Shown: in pieces, positions 1 to 12,392 of the stretch
Position numbering within the stretch: position 1 is the first letter of the stretch
Layout: every line of letters begins with the position of its first letter
NCBI RefSeq assembly: GCF_023101765.2
Contig: NC_064226.1
Span: 674,001 to 738,000, forward strand
Source: Spodoptera frugiperda
Lineage: Eukaryota; Arthropoda; Insecta; Lepidoptera; Noctuidae
Reading direction: 5' to 3'
DNA length: 64,000 nucleotides
Program-made: the position numbers and the translations under genes
The notes under the pieces: model-generated
What the model saw: only the letters and a program-made list of their open reading frames with translations
What the model was told of the DNA's origin: nothing
The model's database searches: none

Positions 1-714
1 GTCATAAGTAACTGGCAAACTCACTCTTATTGCTGCAAAGTAATGCACGTAAGACACCTAGGTATTGGTCAAAATTTCTCTTCCGCTTTTTGTTTTGCTC
101 GTACTTGTTACCTAGGTCCGTACAGATTTTATATTATGAAATTGATTTCGTAATCAGATTTTCTTGATGAAACCTCTAGTTATTGCGCTTGATAAAATAT
201 TATTGTGTGTTTGAACAGCTGTGAGACCGATCTGTTGACATGGCCACCACGACGGACCTTGATGGCATTGTATGGCCACGGAATCTGCGCACGTTACACT
301 GAACTGTAGTCACAACAATAAATTGTTCGTAATTTCTCTGTGTGTAGGTATAATAGAAGATATACTTACTTAAAAAATGCATTGTAATTTTTAATCAATC
401 ATTGCGATACTATTCCACTTTCCCGATTCAACATAAATCTATATTTATTTTACTCGTCATCGGCAAAATAAACATAAATTACAATAATTACTTAACTATC
501 ATATGTACTTGTTGCTGTTTATCAGTATTTGATTACAAATCAATTAAAACAGTCCCTTTTCCGCTGTGACGCGTCGCTCGGGAGTTCTTTTCATGACCGT
601 ACAACATGCGGAGGCCGAGCTCCTGACGTCACCGAGTAAAAATACGCGGCGCTTGCCCCGCCCGACCATTCGCACGCTGGAGAAATGCACAAACCATGTG
701 ATTATAATACTTAC
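1..714. other. AT-rich flank / intron of the orphan gene
   Basis: I see no recognisable coding exon here. Because the exon at 715-888 is on the minus strand and ends in a clean GT donor at 714, this stretch should be intron of the same gene, whose remaining 3' part lies beyond the left edge. The short open frames present lack coding character. Confidence 0.4.
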
Positions 715-888
715 CCGTGATTCCTTCGATTATCATTAAACGCAGACACGTTGGGTCGTATCTCTCGAGTGTATAGCGACCGGAAGACAGGCCCTCGTTG
801 ATGAATTTCGCACTCGGTGCGTAAGCAAATTTTATCGGAAATCTGACGCCGCTGGGTACTTTAATGTCAGTGGTTTTTAACAAGGTTG
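715..888 (-). CDS. orphan internal exon of an unidentified gene
   Basis: This is a 174-base internal exon with a good AG acceptor just beyond 888 and a GTAAGT donor at 714. It enters and leaves in phase 1 and gives 57 full codons without a stop. The peptide includes KVPSGVRFPIKFAYAPSAKF near its middle and YTLERYDPTCLRLMIIEGIT at its end, with balanced amino-acid use unlike the surrounding AT-rich noise. I do not recognise the family. Symmetrical 1-1 exons are common in extracellular modular proteins, but that is only suggestive. The 3' exons would lie left of the window and the 5' exons to the right; none could be identified with confidence in 0.9-17 kb. Confidence 0.55.
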
Positions 889-3800
889 CTTTTCTTTACG
901 TAGGTCCCAGTTATGTTTTGATTGCATACGTAGGTTTTAATATTCAATACTTATCTCCAATTTTATTTCTTTGTTAATTTCATACCGTGGTCTCTAGGGT
1001 GTCTGACATCGCAGAAACTGTTTTGTCAAATTATATTAATTCAAAACAATTTTACGCGTTCTGGCGTCCGCGTGGACGCCTACAGGAGTTTATTTATAAG
1101 AAGAAATATTGATGGTGATGTTATAAACATTCCTGGAAGAGAAACAAGCTAATTTCATATGATTTTGAGGGCAATCGTTTTGAATAACCCTCTCATAATT
1201 TAGTACCCAATTAGAATTATTAGAGTCTATTTACAGTATTTAACTGCATAAGATTGTAAAGCTATAAAAATAACAGATTTTACTATGAAAATCAAGAGTT
1301 ATTTATAAGTTAAGAAATACATTAATACTTTATCTTACATGTAGGTACTAGGTAGCTAGACCGCAGCGCGGTACAATTGAACAAAGAACTATTTTGTAGT
1401 AGTACATCGACATCCCGAAGGAACTGCGCGTTTGTATGCAATGTTACAAAGTAGTTGGGTATGTTGTATCGAATTGAAGTTATATAAAACGGATGGATAC
1501 AAACGTGTTGAATAATTATGTAGATATGGACACAAGATGTTACCTACGTGGCGTGCATGCGATCTGCATGTACTTAGATAGTGTGCATACTAACTTATTG
1601 TGTAAAACGTATTGATCCTCTGCAATGAAAACGTGAGCATCCAAGATAACATAAGGTTTATAAAATTGCCGGAGCTGCGGAGCGTCTAGAAAAGCAGAAA
1701 TACGAACGGTTCTTAGTCAATAAGAGTCTGACATTCCCTCTTTCCTCCCACAAGGCGGGAGAAGTGGTGGTGGATGATTTTGCCCTTATTAAAAACATTT
1801 TTATTCATTATCTCCCATTTCAAACAATTTTGGGACAGGGGATCGAAAAGAGTCAAGTCGATCGAGATCGACTTTATAAACACTTTTTTTCATGTTACAG
1901 TTACTACAATGCACAGGTACTTACGGCTGTCTGTGTATTTTTTTGTACTGTATGAGTAACAACAACCTCCGAGTCAAAGAAAGTGTCTATTTTAATTGAA
2001 TTCATGTAACCTACACCTACACAACTTACTTACAAGAGAGAATGTGACTTTTACTTTGTCGTTACTCATTATGGATTAATGCCATTATTTCTCTGTCTCT
2101 ATTATATTACGTTACGTCCAATTCATAAAATTTCGTAATTGAATACCTATCATATCATTGGTCTAACATTAGCGTTGACGCAAATGGCAAAATAATGTGT
2201 CTAGCGTAGCCTAAGCATGACGAAAATTTCGCTTCCCGTCTGTATCGACAAAATAAAAGCTAGGTGTGAGTAATATGGAGGGACTGCAGGAGTATTACCT
2301 TTACAAGATTACGGTATAAATTAAATAGCTATAAAATGAATTTATTAAAACATTAATCTCAAACTGCAACGTTTACGGCGGGAAATGACAATGCCAAGAA
2401 AATTATCCAGAAATACACTAAGGCCAGCTCTTCCTGAGTTGCCATTCATTGTTTGTTCAGCAATGTTTACTTACATTCACTGCCATTTTAGTTTGTAGGC
2501 TCAAATCTACTACAAGATCATTAATTCCTACATTCAATGAACTCGTGTACCTTTCTAAGTACAAACAAAAAGAGTTTGTAGATCCTACTATAAAATCTAT
2601 AAACAGGAATTCAAATATTGTATCTAATAAATAACATTTACAGATTTACTTATCCCTGTTTATTCAATAAATTGTTTTTTTTTTGCTACTATTAATTTGG
2701 CACATCGCCAATGTCGGGTTCGGATTTGCGACAAGCGACCACCTAGAGGGATCTTGTATGAAATGTCAACATTTATTAGAGACATGTTTAATCATAATCA
2801 GAGATTTTTAAAACATCCTGCGATTAAAATAAGTTTGGAACTAGATGAGACTGTTAGTTTTCATTGAGAAACGTTACGGTACCTACCTATCTTCTAGGTA
2901 GCCTGTGCAGAATTTAGTTTTCTAGACTAGACACAAGTTCATTGCCTTGTAACTGGGATACTTACTATGTAGAGTAAACGAAACCGGAACCTATAACACG
3001 CTTATTTTAGATTTTCTTTGTGAAATCACGATTTGAGGCCAAACGCATGTTTATTTCCTATGATTGAATCCGTAATACGAACCTTACCTATACTTTGATA
3101 TAATATTATGCTAAAAAATGTGTGTTTAAAGTAGATAGCTACGTTTTTACATACATTTCCAGGTGTTGTAGATAAGTGAGATGAGAAATATACCGTTCAT
3201 TATCAGATATTAAGACACGCGCCACACACACGTGTCTACTCGTTCGTTACTCCGAAGTCCGAAGCGAGCGATCGATATTAGAGAATTTATAAGAAAGTTT
3301 ATCTAGGTACGCATTGTTTTGTATTAGTCATTTCGTTATAATGAAGATAGCAGATTCTCTGGCTTTGTATTTTATAAATAGGGAGCGGTTACTGAGGGTG
3401 GAAGTCATGGCTCACGGAACGTGTCCACAGTGACCTTTCAGAGTTTGACGTCATCCGTAATCCGCACCCCATCCATGTGCCGACCGCAGACTGTATGCTA
3501 TATGTGGTGCGCTACGTTTCTTCCTATTGTGTTCTTTGTCTTGTACAAATGAAAACAAAAGTGCTATTTTATTTTAAAACAAAACAAAAACTTTATCTAG
3601 TTGTACGAATTATTGTCTAGAATATGTGAAAAACTTCAATTAGGTGAATAGGTACTAATTACTTATTGCAGCTGTGTAATTTGTAATACTACTTAATTAG
3701 GTAGATTATGGTTACTAAATAAATGATCTAGGTACCTAGCTTCTCTAAGTATATAAATTACAATATTTTTGTACAGTCAAGTTAAATAGTATTTAGTTTA

Positions 3801-4583
3801 ATAGTGTGGTTCGAACCTGACAAAATAATTCTGTAATTATTTTACAAGTTAACGTTGTAACTAGCATACATCCTTAGCTCGTCTTAAAATGCCATAAAAT
3901 ATTTTTGAAATAACTGAAAAACAAACAAATACGTCTCTTTATTACCTAACTATAATTTCTTTATTTTTTCATTTCTAACAACGTCTACAAGTGCTTAGCC
4001 AAGTCAGTCTGTGTTAGCAAAATTATTGATCGTTGCGCAGTCAGACGGTCCTCATAAAACACACCCCTGCCGGGCGGAGACCGGATCAATAACTGCTTTG
4101 GCAACAGCGCAAAAATCCACCGCCATGGTACACTCGTCGTGTGAAGCGAACCAAACTCCGAATAAAATGATTCCATAACATTACAACATGGAAAGTTCGA
4201 GATACCAGCATTGTTTATCCGTTATCGACACGACTACGTGCTCACATGTTCCAATGAATTTTTATTGTAAATGCTATAGCTATTAAATTAAAGTTTATAT
4301 TCATTTGTAGAAGCCGGCTAACGGCACAGCGCTGTAGACTGCAGCTCTGCATAGCTACCGTAGAACGTTGTGGAGTGTCGGTGGGACGCGGCGACGAGAA
4401 AACACAACGCCGGCGATGTTGGCCGAACTGGTTCCGAGCAGCCGAGCATTCTAGACGATATTACGGGTTATTGGGTTGCCAGCTTCAAGAAACATTTTTC
4501 CCCAACAACAAAATTTACGTAATCCGATGCCATGTCTGTCTATATTGTTATCGGGTTTTTATTTTAAATTAAGTATTGCTTAC
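889..4583. other. intergenic or intronic AT-rich DNA
   Basis: No gene is recognisable. The stretch contains one SINE fragment (1669-1787). A TATAAATA string at 3373-3380, followed by a perfect TGACGTCA at 3446-3453, could be promoter-like, but no gene begins downstream of it. An ATG in a perfect ACCATGG context near 4125 (minus strand) opens only a short frame with a poor donor. Confidence 0.4.
1669..1787 (-). mobile_element. SINE-A family fragment
   Basis: This is the reverse complement of the repeat that also occurs at 12242, 19561, 33858, 45711, 53151, 59703 and 60406. Shared landmarks are the AAAATCATCCA head, the GTCAGACTCTTACTGACTAA core (degraded here) and the CCGCAGCTCCGG tail. It is diverged. 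Confidence 0.7.
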
Positions 4584-4798
4584 TTAACCTCTAGACACCT
4601 GGAGTACTATAAATAGTATTAAATAAATGTAAGAAGTAAAGGCCGAACGTTATTTAGCGGGAAAAAACAAACACTCGGGAATTGATGCTATAAAAAGGCT
4701 GCCCGGTCGTACTCGAAGCACAAAGTTCTAAAACGTTCGGCCTTTACAGCAACATTTATTTAATACTATTTATAGTACTCCAGGTGTCTAGAGGTTAA
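4584..4798. mobile_element. TTAA-flanked hairpin MITE (piggyBac-like)
   Basis: Two arms of about 68 bases (about 4584-4651 and 4731-4798) are near-perfect inverted copies, broken only by a short mismatch (AAGAA against TGC-type bases). They enclose a loop of about 80 bases. TTAA stands at both outer ends (4584-4587 and 4795-4798), and the termini begin CCTCTAGACACC. A TTAA target and CCY-TAG-like ends are known for piggyBac-class elements, so I infer a non-autonomous piggyBac-type element. It has no coding capacity. The loop carries a TATAAAAA string near 4690. Confidence 0.7.
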
Positions 4799-7700
4799 GG
4801 CAAAGAAAGAACAAATGAAACAACATAAAAATATGTATAAGTAATTTAAGTATATTATAGTACACAGGTTGATAAAATTATTTTAGAACATACATAATTA
4901 TTTATACCAAAAAACAAAATTCCGAAAAAAGTTCCTGTTATTAAATTAACAAAAAGTTATTAATATTCCGTTATTTAATGCACACAAAACACGACCTCAT
5001 TAGCACGATGTAAAATTAGAAGCAAAGTTCCATTCATACAAAACTACTTAGCGCGCCCTCGTTCGTGGAAAACGTCTCGAATGTGTTCGAAAGTAGTCGA
5101 AGTTTCCCGAACAGTCTGGTAGCCGTCTGAGTGTAACCACACGGAGCAATCAAACAGACACGTGCGCTGGAACGTCACGTGTTTCAGAAACGTGACCGGT
5201 GACCCACGCCACGCGACCGATGCTTTTGCACCAACCTCCGCTTAGGCCGACCAAATTAAAAATACGCCTCTTCCATACATTCAGCTTTAAAATGTAAACT
5301 ATCTTTTTGTTCAGGTTATATCATAATTATCTAAGTAGATTCGGCGCACGGGTGTGTTCCAAATATCATTGTCCTTATCGTCGCGTGACGTAGCTTTCAC
5401 AATGACTAGAGATAACGACTAAATACTATCAAATTATTCTAGAGATTTATTTTAGGCTTCGATTGTACGGCCACCGGTACTTCTAATGTCTGTAAGGGTG
5501 AAATTAGCATGTTTTTATTGATGAGTATTAAATAGATAGGTGTTTGTGTGTACCTACTTTGTGTTATTAATGATAACTCGGTGATATTGTAGAATGTTTG
5601 TGTTTTGTTGTGGCTATTTATTGCATCTACTCAATGAATGGATATTGATTTTAATATTTGGTAAACAATACTTTGTTTCTTCGAAGAAAATGACTGAAAT
5701 AATGTGGTCGCATTTTTACACATTATTCTCTAATAATAATTGAGAAATCGTCCAGATGTGCTATTATTTTCGTTTTTACTGCGTGCATACCTCATTTTTA
5801 GCGCATTGGCTTTGCGCATTATGAACATTTGCCAAAACGCATAATGTACCTACTAGCTGTCGTAGTTCATTCTACCCAAGCGCCAAGCTTCGTGGCAATA
5901 TTTCACATGCATAAACAAAATAGCATTCTTTCGTTATCAAAATAAAGTTCAAATTAAGTAATTGCAGGTTTTAATAAAGCAATACGCTTTGTTTTGATAA
6001 GTGATATCTCACGTGTTTGAGATAACGACGAATATTCTGGATCCCCGATTTATTTTGTGGTTGACAACCGGTTACTAGGGCTGTCGACATGCTGTGCAAA
6101 CGAGCGCTAATGCAAGTCCGGCGCATCGACGGTTCCAGAAGCATTCGACTTTTCTATTCATTCGGTTGTTGTATTTTAGGAGGGGAACCAATAACCACTT
6201 CCCTAGCTAAAAACTTATAAACAAGAAAGCGTGTAAAAAACTGACCTCGCATTGAAAGATTTATTGTTAAAATGTATCTAGCTAATGGGACAGAAATAGT
6301 TGTGTCATACATTTTAAATAATGACATTTTTTGCAAAGGATTCTTGAAGGTTAACTACATCTTTACATGGACGAATATCTAGAACATATCTATAAATACA
6401 ACGTTCTATTCTATTCCTTGTATGTTTCGAAGCCCATTGAATGTAACCATACTGCGTTCGACAGATTGGAAGAACATACATGGCAAGTGAGCCTAATGAG
6501 CAAGGTTTTTGATGGGATCCACACAGACAGACGATTCGCATGATATTCATAAGTATGTCTGTATATACAGAAATCAATAAAGAACATGAGTACCTATTTA
6601 GTTGGATAATGTCTTTGAAATTCAAACCATCACTTGTATGTCTGCACACGTAGGTACGTGCAGGACGGCACGTGCGGTGGTTAATGGTTTAATGGCTATG
6701 GAAACAAAGATAATTCACAGTAATTTATTTAAAATCACAACAACGATTAATCATTGATACGTCCGAGTCGTTATTTGTTAATTTAACTCTTTATAGGTTA
6801 AGCTAAATGATTGCCTAATCGACAGATAAAACGAGAAAATAAGTTTTAATCGCTTTGTTTCAAATTTTGGGGAAAAATAATAATGAAATAGCAACATTAT
6901 GAATTATGTCATTCACGATCACGTGTCATTTTGTATTGTTTTGATTTTGTTGTTTATTTTATTTTGATTGTTGTTAAACTTACATAATATTGTAATTTTC
7001 CTTATAACGAATCCTCATCTAGGTATAAGTTTAAGGTAGTTTACTGCCAGCCCTAGGAATACTAAAATAGATAAATAGATTGCACTAAACAAAACATTGC
7101 TTATCTTACCTTGTAAACACGTGAAATTTATGATAACGGGTTTTTATGAAGGAGCGTTAGTTAATAATTTGTTTATATACCTACGTATCTACCTGGGTTT
7201 TGTCGTCACGATTCAAGAACGTTCCGGTTTGACGAATGCGGTGTGCGGCGGTCGTCATGTCCGCGCCCGGCTGATATGCAAATATTATTTAAAGCACCTG
7301 CATTCTCTGATAGCCGTGTACAGTTATGCTAGTCTTGATAGGTATGCAACTACTTAGCAAGTACCAAAAGTCATACGTACTAGTTTTTTTTTATCCTGAA
7401 GATGAAAATCATTAGCTTGAATTTAGGCTCTCGTCCTTAAAGTTTATGTTTAAGCCATTGAGGTAGGTTAGCACTTGTGGTTGACATTGATAAAAGAGTT
7501 GTAAACGATACAAAATAAATATACAATGAATTGTTTAGATACATTACAATGATGAGTATCAAGTTACCGTGTGAACTATACACCGTGCCATTAGCTCACA
7601 TTAGAGTAGGTATTCGATGCAGTGCAGTATGTGTCTATGTGATCGTCGCGTAGTGCGAGACGCCACCCACGCATTGTTTGCATCAAATTCGCGCCAATCC

Positions 7701-9478
7701 TTTACCCGACCGATATCCGCCATCTTTAATTTCACATTTTACCAGGATTTAAAAACATTCGAACACGAATGACTTTTAGTTCTCATTCAAAGTGAATGAT
7801 AAAATAAAGGTCATCGACCTATTGGAATAATTATTTATTTTAGGAACAGCTGATATGTATGTGCGAAAGTTTTTTTTTATCAAAATAAACTGTTGTGCGC
7901 GTATCGTTTCAGTTTTAATATTATTAGAACTTATTTTGAAATGTTTTTTTCTGTATTCGTCAGACATATTTCACTGTTAATGGTGACAGCACGTCTCATA
8001 GCCAATGAATACGGATCAGACATTTTTTTGATAAAAGTATATTTATCATAGATAAAGCAAGCATTATTAATATCTGCCCACTTATCTGATTGATATCTTG
8101 CTTTGTATTTCCCCACGTAAAGTTATTCTCAAAGGCAATATTAGTTAGCTGCGGTCGTGGGCTCGTGTGGGTCAAGTAGCTTCAACAGCAACTTCTAATT
8201 CTGACCCCAAGGTCTTGGACACAAGTCTTAATATTACCTAATAAACAGTGGATTCTACATTTACGTAATACGACTAGGTATTACCGCAGTCTGTTGCCTA
8301 TCTGCATGACTAATAATGCAGCTAACTGATGACTAGTTCCTATGTAAATATGGAAATAAAACGAAAATAATTAACATTAAACTGAGTTTTTCCTTGAACC
8401 GTTGTTTTCATGGAACAATTCTCTTTAAGTGTTTATTAGGATCTCACTACTCAATGAGATTATTCAAGAATTCCACGAGACAGCGATAGTAACATTCTCG
8501 AATGAACTATACAGCTACACACAAGGAAATAGTAAACGTAAGCGGTTTCGGTTTATATCTAAAACTAAAAATAGCATGACTTTATTATCAGACAACTCGC
8601 GCCATCTATGATAATTAAATGTAACAACTTTATCAGAGTTCAACGTAAACAGTGAATCTATCAGGAACCTTCTTTGCGTGTTAACAGCCAATCAGTGGCA
8701 TTGGGATAATATTATTTTCGTGTTTTTAAATTGGTTAAATAAAGACATTATTATTTTATGACTTATTAAACCATTGTATTTCGATTTTCTTACTCGACAA
8801 ACTAGGTAAGAAGACTAGGTACTTGAATACTTTACATCATAAGTAGGTTACCGTTCCGTACGGTATTGGTTTAGGATTTTTAGCAGTAGATCATTAGTAG
8901 GTACTTAGCGGTATTTTTGGCACAAGAAACATGTCCATCAAACTGTCAATAATAATAAGGCGTGGACATAACTTTCATCTCGAAATAATATCTACTCGTA
9001 CATCAATAGATAAATATAACATTCTCCAATCGTTTGCTTATAGTTTTCCGTCAGGAGTTATTTCTGATAAGTAGTGGCGTCCTTGACCAACGCGTGCCGT
9101 CGTGATGTCGCGAATGACAACCAGGCGGAGATAAACATTTCATTTATTATTAGTTGATCCTCGATTCTGCGACATGTGGGCAGCTATGACATAATGGCGT
9201 CTACTGCATATGCCAATCATAGCGCGCGTATTTTTATTGCTACATGCCAAAGAGCATAAAGTGTTAATTAATCTAGACATAAATTGATGCTAAAATAAGG
9301 CCAGCGTAACAACGTGGCTGTGTTTTTCCAAAGAGCTAAATGTGCATGTATGTATGCACCTACGTATACTGCCTAATAAACTTACCCATTGTTATGCCAT
9401 GCACCAGGAAAACATCTAAAGTCCGCGTGAATCCCCTCACACTTTGTTGCCTTAATCGAACATCTCTTTAAAAGCTTT
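4799..9478. other. intergenic DNA without recognised gene
   Basis: This is AT-rich sequence with no exon I can defend. A more GC-rich, CpG-containing patch lies at about 5045-5245 and includes several CACGTG/ACGTGT-like strings; it could be regulatory, but nothing proves it. The open frames here (for example 6314-6649 minus and 7097-7357 plus) show no family resemblance and no splice context. Confidence 0.35.
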
Positions 9479-9785
9479 TTTATGGTATATGCAGGTAAAC
9501 GAGCAGACGTATCACCTGATGGTAAACAATCGCTGCCACCCATGAACACCCGAAACACCAGAGGCGTTACAAGTGCGTTGTCAGCATTTTGGGGGTTAGG
9601 AATTTAGTTGTTGGGAAATCGGGGATTAGGAAGATTGGGAATGGGGCTAATTGGGCTGCCGGTAACACAACGCAAGGGTTGTTTCACGTAGGTTTTCTGT
9701 GAGTCCGTCTGGATCTCTCCTTTCGTATCGGCTCATTCGTGCTGAAGCGTGACTCTCCCACACTTATATGGCTTTGGTTTGTGAG
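9479..9785 (+). repeat. interspersed repeat, Helitron-like/unknown class
   Basis: It begins TTTTATGGTATATGCAGGTA and runs through ATCACCTGATGGTAA, CACCAGAGGCGTTACAAG and GTTTTCTGTGAGTCCGT to CTCTCCCACAC. Parts recur in inverted or direct form at about 22083-22153 and 31310-31500, so it is dispersed. It has no coding frame. I have seen repeats of this general layout in noctuid introns, but the class is uncertain. Confidence 0.6.
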
Positions 9786-10309
9786 TATCTATTAATAGTT
9801 ATTTTAACAAAGATAGATTTTAAAAGGCACTACTTAAGCTTCATAAGCGGATACAGTTTGAGTTTCATTTCATTGCACAAGTCTTAGTGCAAACCTCATG
9901 AGTGTCCTCTGACTGAGTGACTCAGGTGTCCTCTCGATGGTGTTCCATCGCCGCAGGTTGTTCACCCAGCGCCCACTGACACCATAACGGAGCCCCGTGC
10001 CATCACCTGACATTTACACAGCTCCTAATGTGACAACAGTGAGTCACCAATGTTTTTTGTTTTAAAATAATGGGAAATCAATTCCGGCATCGAATCCATT
10101 ATTGTGAACTGAAATGGATGTCTACATAATGAGTACTTAGTTACTTATTGATTACAAGATATTTAAATGAATAGTTTCAAAGATTAGATCTATAATTTAG
10201 AAGCAATAGATAGGTAGGTAATTAGATTAAGTAACCAAGATGAAGATTTTATGATTAAGTTAAGAACCTGATTGTGTTATTATTTTAAAAGTCTCCCCCA
10301 CACTTATAT

Positions 10310-10365
10310 TTGCTCCTGTGTCGTGGGTGCGTTTACAAATATGCAATTTCACATCACAATTTCAA
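10310..10365 (-). mobile_element. SINE-C tail fragment
   Basis: The sequence TCGTGGGTGCGTTTACAAA and the following bases match the tail of the tRNA-derived SINE at 63231-63402 in the same orientation. Only the tail is preserved. Confidence 0.5.
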
Positions 10366-10489
10366 TCTGATACCTAATCAATTAAAAGCGGTATCTTTGT
10401 TATTCTCTAAGTAAAAAACTAAGCATAATAACTACAGTATTTAATTATATTTACACAACAACACAGTATTGAGAAGCTCATCATCTGGT

Positions 10490-11170
10490 ATTTTTACCGA
10501 CTTCGCAAAAAGGAGGAGGTACTATGTTCGACTGTTTGTATGTTTTTTTTTTTTTTTTTTGTATGTTTGTTCATCGAATACTCCGTCAATTGTCGACGGA
10601 TTTTCAAAATTCTTTTTTTGTTCGAAAGTAGATAGTTCTGAGGTGGTCCCATTGTCACCAAGTTAGGATCTGATGATGGGGTCTTAGAGAAATCGAGGGA
10701 ACTCCTCAAATATTATAGGGAACTATATAGTGATTTTGGTATATTCATCTAGAATTGAAGCATTTACAGTCAAAAAGTAACCTTTGAAGAGGTGGAACTG
10801 ATGAAGAAGACCAGATATGGCCAATGGAACTTCATACTCACATAGAAATCACAATAAAGTTATACTCCGTCAATTGTCGACGGATTTTCAAAATTCTTTT
10901 TTTGTTCGAAAGTAGATAGTTCTGAGGTGGTCCCATTGTCACCAAGTTAGGATCTGATGATGGGATCTTAGAGAAATCGAGGGAACTCCTCAAATATTAT
11001 AGGGAACTATATAGTGATTTTGGTATATTCATCTAGAATTGAAGCATTTACAGTCAAAAAGTAACCTTTGTAGAGGTGGAACTGATGAAGAAGACCAGAA
11101 ATGGCCAATGGAACTTCATACTCACAAGAAATCACAATAAAGTTAATTAAGTGTTAGAATTTTAACCGAC
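10490..11170. repeat. tandem 284-base duplication inside an ACCGACTT-ended element
   Basis: The segment beginning ATACTCCGTCAATTGTCGAC at 10578 recurs at 10862 and runs to about 11145 with only a few substitutions, a tandem duplication with a 284-base period. It is preceded by TTTTACCGACTTCGCAAAAA and followed by TTTTAACCGACTTTTTT, termini typical of a widespread lepidopteran interspersed repeat. No coding frame crosses it. A run of about 20 T lies just upstream. Confidence 0.85.
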
Positions 11171-11249
11171 TTTTTTAGTTGCGATACTGAGTATTGCAAC
11201 TAAAAAGTGTGAAATAAAATATTTTACAAAAAAATAGTGATATCGTCAT

Positions 11250-11275
11250 TAGTGTGTGTGTGTGTGTGTGTGTGT
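11250..11275. repeat. GT dinucleotide microsatellite
   Basis: An uninterrupted run of roughly a dozen GT units. Confidence 0.95.
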
Positions 11276-12045
11276 CTAACATTTGGGATGAAGTCTTTGT
11301 TATTAGAATGACCTCAATTACTGTAGTAACAGCATAAGATCTCCTAGTGTAGTCATACAACACGTGGTTTTACTAACATTCCCGATTACATGTTCCTTTG
11401 AACTATTTTACTTTAAGCGCCCAGTTAAATATCAATTACATACTGTACCTACTTCTAGCGTGCGGCTAAAATACTACGAAAAAATTATTCTATGTACTCT
11501 AAATAGGGATGAATAAAAAAGGCAAATCGAGCAATCGTGTGAATAGAACTACTAAAATCATGCATGTTCTCTGTGGCAGCAATACGACATGAGCGGCAGG
11601 GATTAACCGTTTATGTAATCGATTTTTAAGTACCTCTTTAACTTAGTACAGTCATTTTTCTATTTATAAAATTACTACCATAGTTAACTTATGTTAAATA
11701 TTCAGGAAAAGCGCTACTAATTTCAAGTTACATCGGTCCCGATGTAACTCCTAATCATAAATGAACACCAACTTAAAATAACCCAAATGAATTTATTGTA
11801 AGTACCTAAACGGGTTGAGAGTTTTCCTGGTTTTTCATTTCGATCATTATCACCGTTTCAGAGAATTGTAGTGAGTAATCTTGAATAACCATTGTTCACA
11901 TTCTGTAGGCATTTAGTAAAAACCTTCCTTTAGAATGTAATGGGAGGTTAAGGAAGAGAAACTACGTAGTTCCGGCTTATCCTCATGAGACAAACCAAGA
12001 CATACGCATAACTTTATGTATGAGGGTGTATGTATGTACTATGTA

Positions 12046-12168
12046 GAATCATCGTCATCATCAGTCTCTCTGCTAGGCTACTTCGCAGCTCTACGCATCC
12101 AATCACTGCCAGCCACCTTGCGGATATCGTCACTCCACCTACGTTTACCTAGACGCGGTCTCTACTCT
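12046..12168 (-). mobile_element. LINE reverse-transcriptase C-terminus fragment (RTE-like)
   Basis: The minus strand encodes a short peptide containing RLGKRRWSDDIRKVAGSDWM followed by RRAAK, the typical end of RTE-type non-LTR reverse transcriptases in Lepidoptera. It then runs into a GATGATGACGATG-type repeat tail. The rest of the element is missing. Confidence 0.75.
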
Positions 12169-12241
12169 AGAATGTAGAATACTTTATTTAATTCTGTATA
12201 TCTACTCTTCTAAAGTAGGTACCTCAATTTTACAAATTTAC

Positions 12242-12392
12242 CCGGAGCTGCGGATTACCTAGTAGTTACTGGGGTTCCGGCTTGAAAAGCAAGGTAGGAA
12301 CGAGGTGGTTTTACTCAGTAAGAGTCTGACATTCCGTCTCGCCTCACCCAAGGCAAGAGAAGACATTGCATGATTATACCCCTTAAAAAAAG
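12242..12392 (-). mobile_element. SINE-A family copy
   Basis: Inverted copy with a CCGGAGCTGCGG end, a CAGTAAGAGTCTGACATTCC core and a TGATTATACCCC-AAAAAAA head. It matches the other SINE-A copies in this window. Confidence 0.75.

Noticed and set aside
3373..3453. TATAAATA plus a perfect TGACGTCA as a promoter.
   Set aside because: No exon or transcript start can be tied to it; such strings are expected by chance in AT-rich DNA.
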